The notes beneath the pieces were generated by a model. That model searched no databases. It was not told the origin of the DNA and saw only the letters and a list, made by a program, of their open reading frames with translations. A stretch of 6,530 bases of DNA from Acidobacteriota bacterium (GTDB taxonomy: Bacteria; Acidobacteriota; Thermoanaerobaculia; Multivoradales; JAHEKO01): contig JAHEKO010000117.1 of assembly GCA_024638355.1 (NCBI GenBank), forward strand, positions 1-6,530. Direction: 5' to 3'. Positions 6,357 to 6,530 of the stretch are shown piece by piece; within the stretch, counting starts at the first letter, position 1, and each line of letters begins with the position of its first letter. The translations under genes and the position numbers were made by a program.

Positions 6357-6530
6357 GTGACCGAGAGCGCCTCGATCTGGTGGCTTCGAACCGCGGTCGT
6401 GGCGCTCGGCGGCGCTCTCGGCGCCGTGGCGCGCTATTGGATCGCCGGCTGGGTGAGCTCCGGGCAGCGCGCGGGCTTCTTCCCCTGGGGCACGCTGGTC
6501 GTCAATGTCGTCGGCGCCTTCCTTCTGGGG
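6357..6530 (+). CDS. crcB: Fluoride efflux channel CrcB/Fluc, N-terminal fragment
   Basis: From the GTG at 6357 the plus strand is open for exactly 58 codons to the right edge. CrcB/Fluc proteins are small (about 125 residues, four TM helices) and form antiparallel dimeric fluoride channels in the inner membrane that relieve cytoplasmic fluoride toxicity. TM1 (about residues 11-31) carries the signature [12 protein letters not shown] with the conserved G-G-x-x-G-A and R-Y. A loop leads to [18 protein letters not shown] at 41-58, the family's FPxGTLxVNxxGxFxxG motif at the start of TM2, with the pore-lining Asn50. The GTG start gives a sensible 10-residue lead before TM1. A later in-frame GTG at 6399 is possible but would clip TM1. 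No Shine-Dalgarno is seen at the usual distance. The gene is divergent from the racemase. The family call is firm; the second half lies outside the window. Confidence 0.93.
   Translation, partial: MTESASIWWLRTAVVALGGALGAVARYWIAGWVSSGQRAGFFPWGTLVVNVVGAFLLG

Overview
The window is very G+C-rich, with almost every codon third position G or C. It looks like bacterial chromosome from a Gram-negative (diderm) organism: it encodes an RND-type inner-membrane pump with a lipoprotein periplasmic adaptor, and one further exported protein. High G+C, many long stop-free shadow frames and few clear Shine-Dalgarno sites would fit an Acidobacteriota-, Myxococcota- or proteobacteria-like genome. The sequence alone does not settle the lineage.

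Layout from left to right. (1) Positions 1-271, minus strand: the first 90 residues of an exported protein of uncertain family, cut by the window edge. (2) Positions 327-3446 and 3493-4896, both minus: a two-gene efflux operon, transcribed right to left. The adaptor (membrane fusion lipoprotein) comes first, then the RND permease, with a 46-bp gap. No outer-membrane channel gene of the TolC type is visible here. (3) Positions 5019-6203, minus: a CaiB/BaiF-fold enzyme whose visible catalytic residues match alpha-methylacyl-CoA racemase rather than a generic CoA transferase. (4) Positions 6204-6356: a 153-bp divergent intergenic region with a strong imperfect inverted repeat. (5) Positions 6357-6530, plus: the first 58 codons of a CrcB/Fluc fluoride channel, cut by the right edge.

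The adaptor and permease would work together as a drug- or solute-exporting pump, recruiting an outer-membrane factor encoded elsewhere. The racemase (branched-chain acyl-CoA metabolism) and the fluoride channel (fluoride resistance) are functionally unrelated neighbours. No RNA genes, CRISPR arrays, insertion sequences, phage genes or attachment sites were recognised. The window is mostly ordinary chromosomal content, and I do not see convincing evidence of an undescribed multi-gene system. The points most worth checking are the inverted repeat before crcB, the non-canonical proton-relay residues in the pump, and the extra segments in the adaptor.
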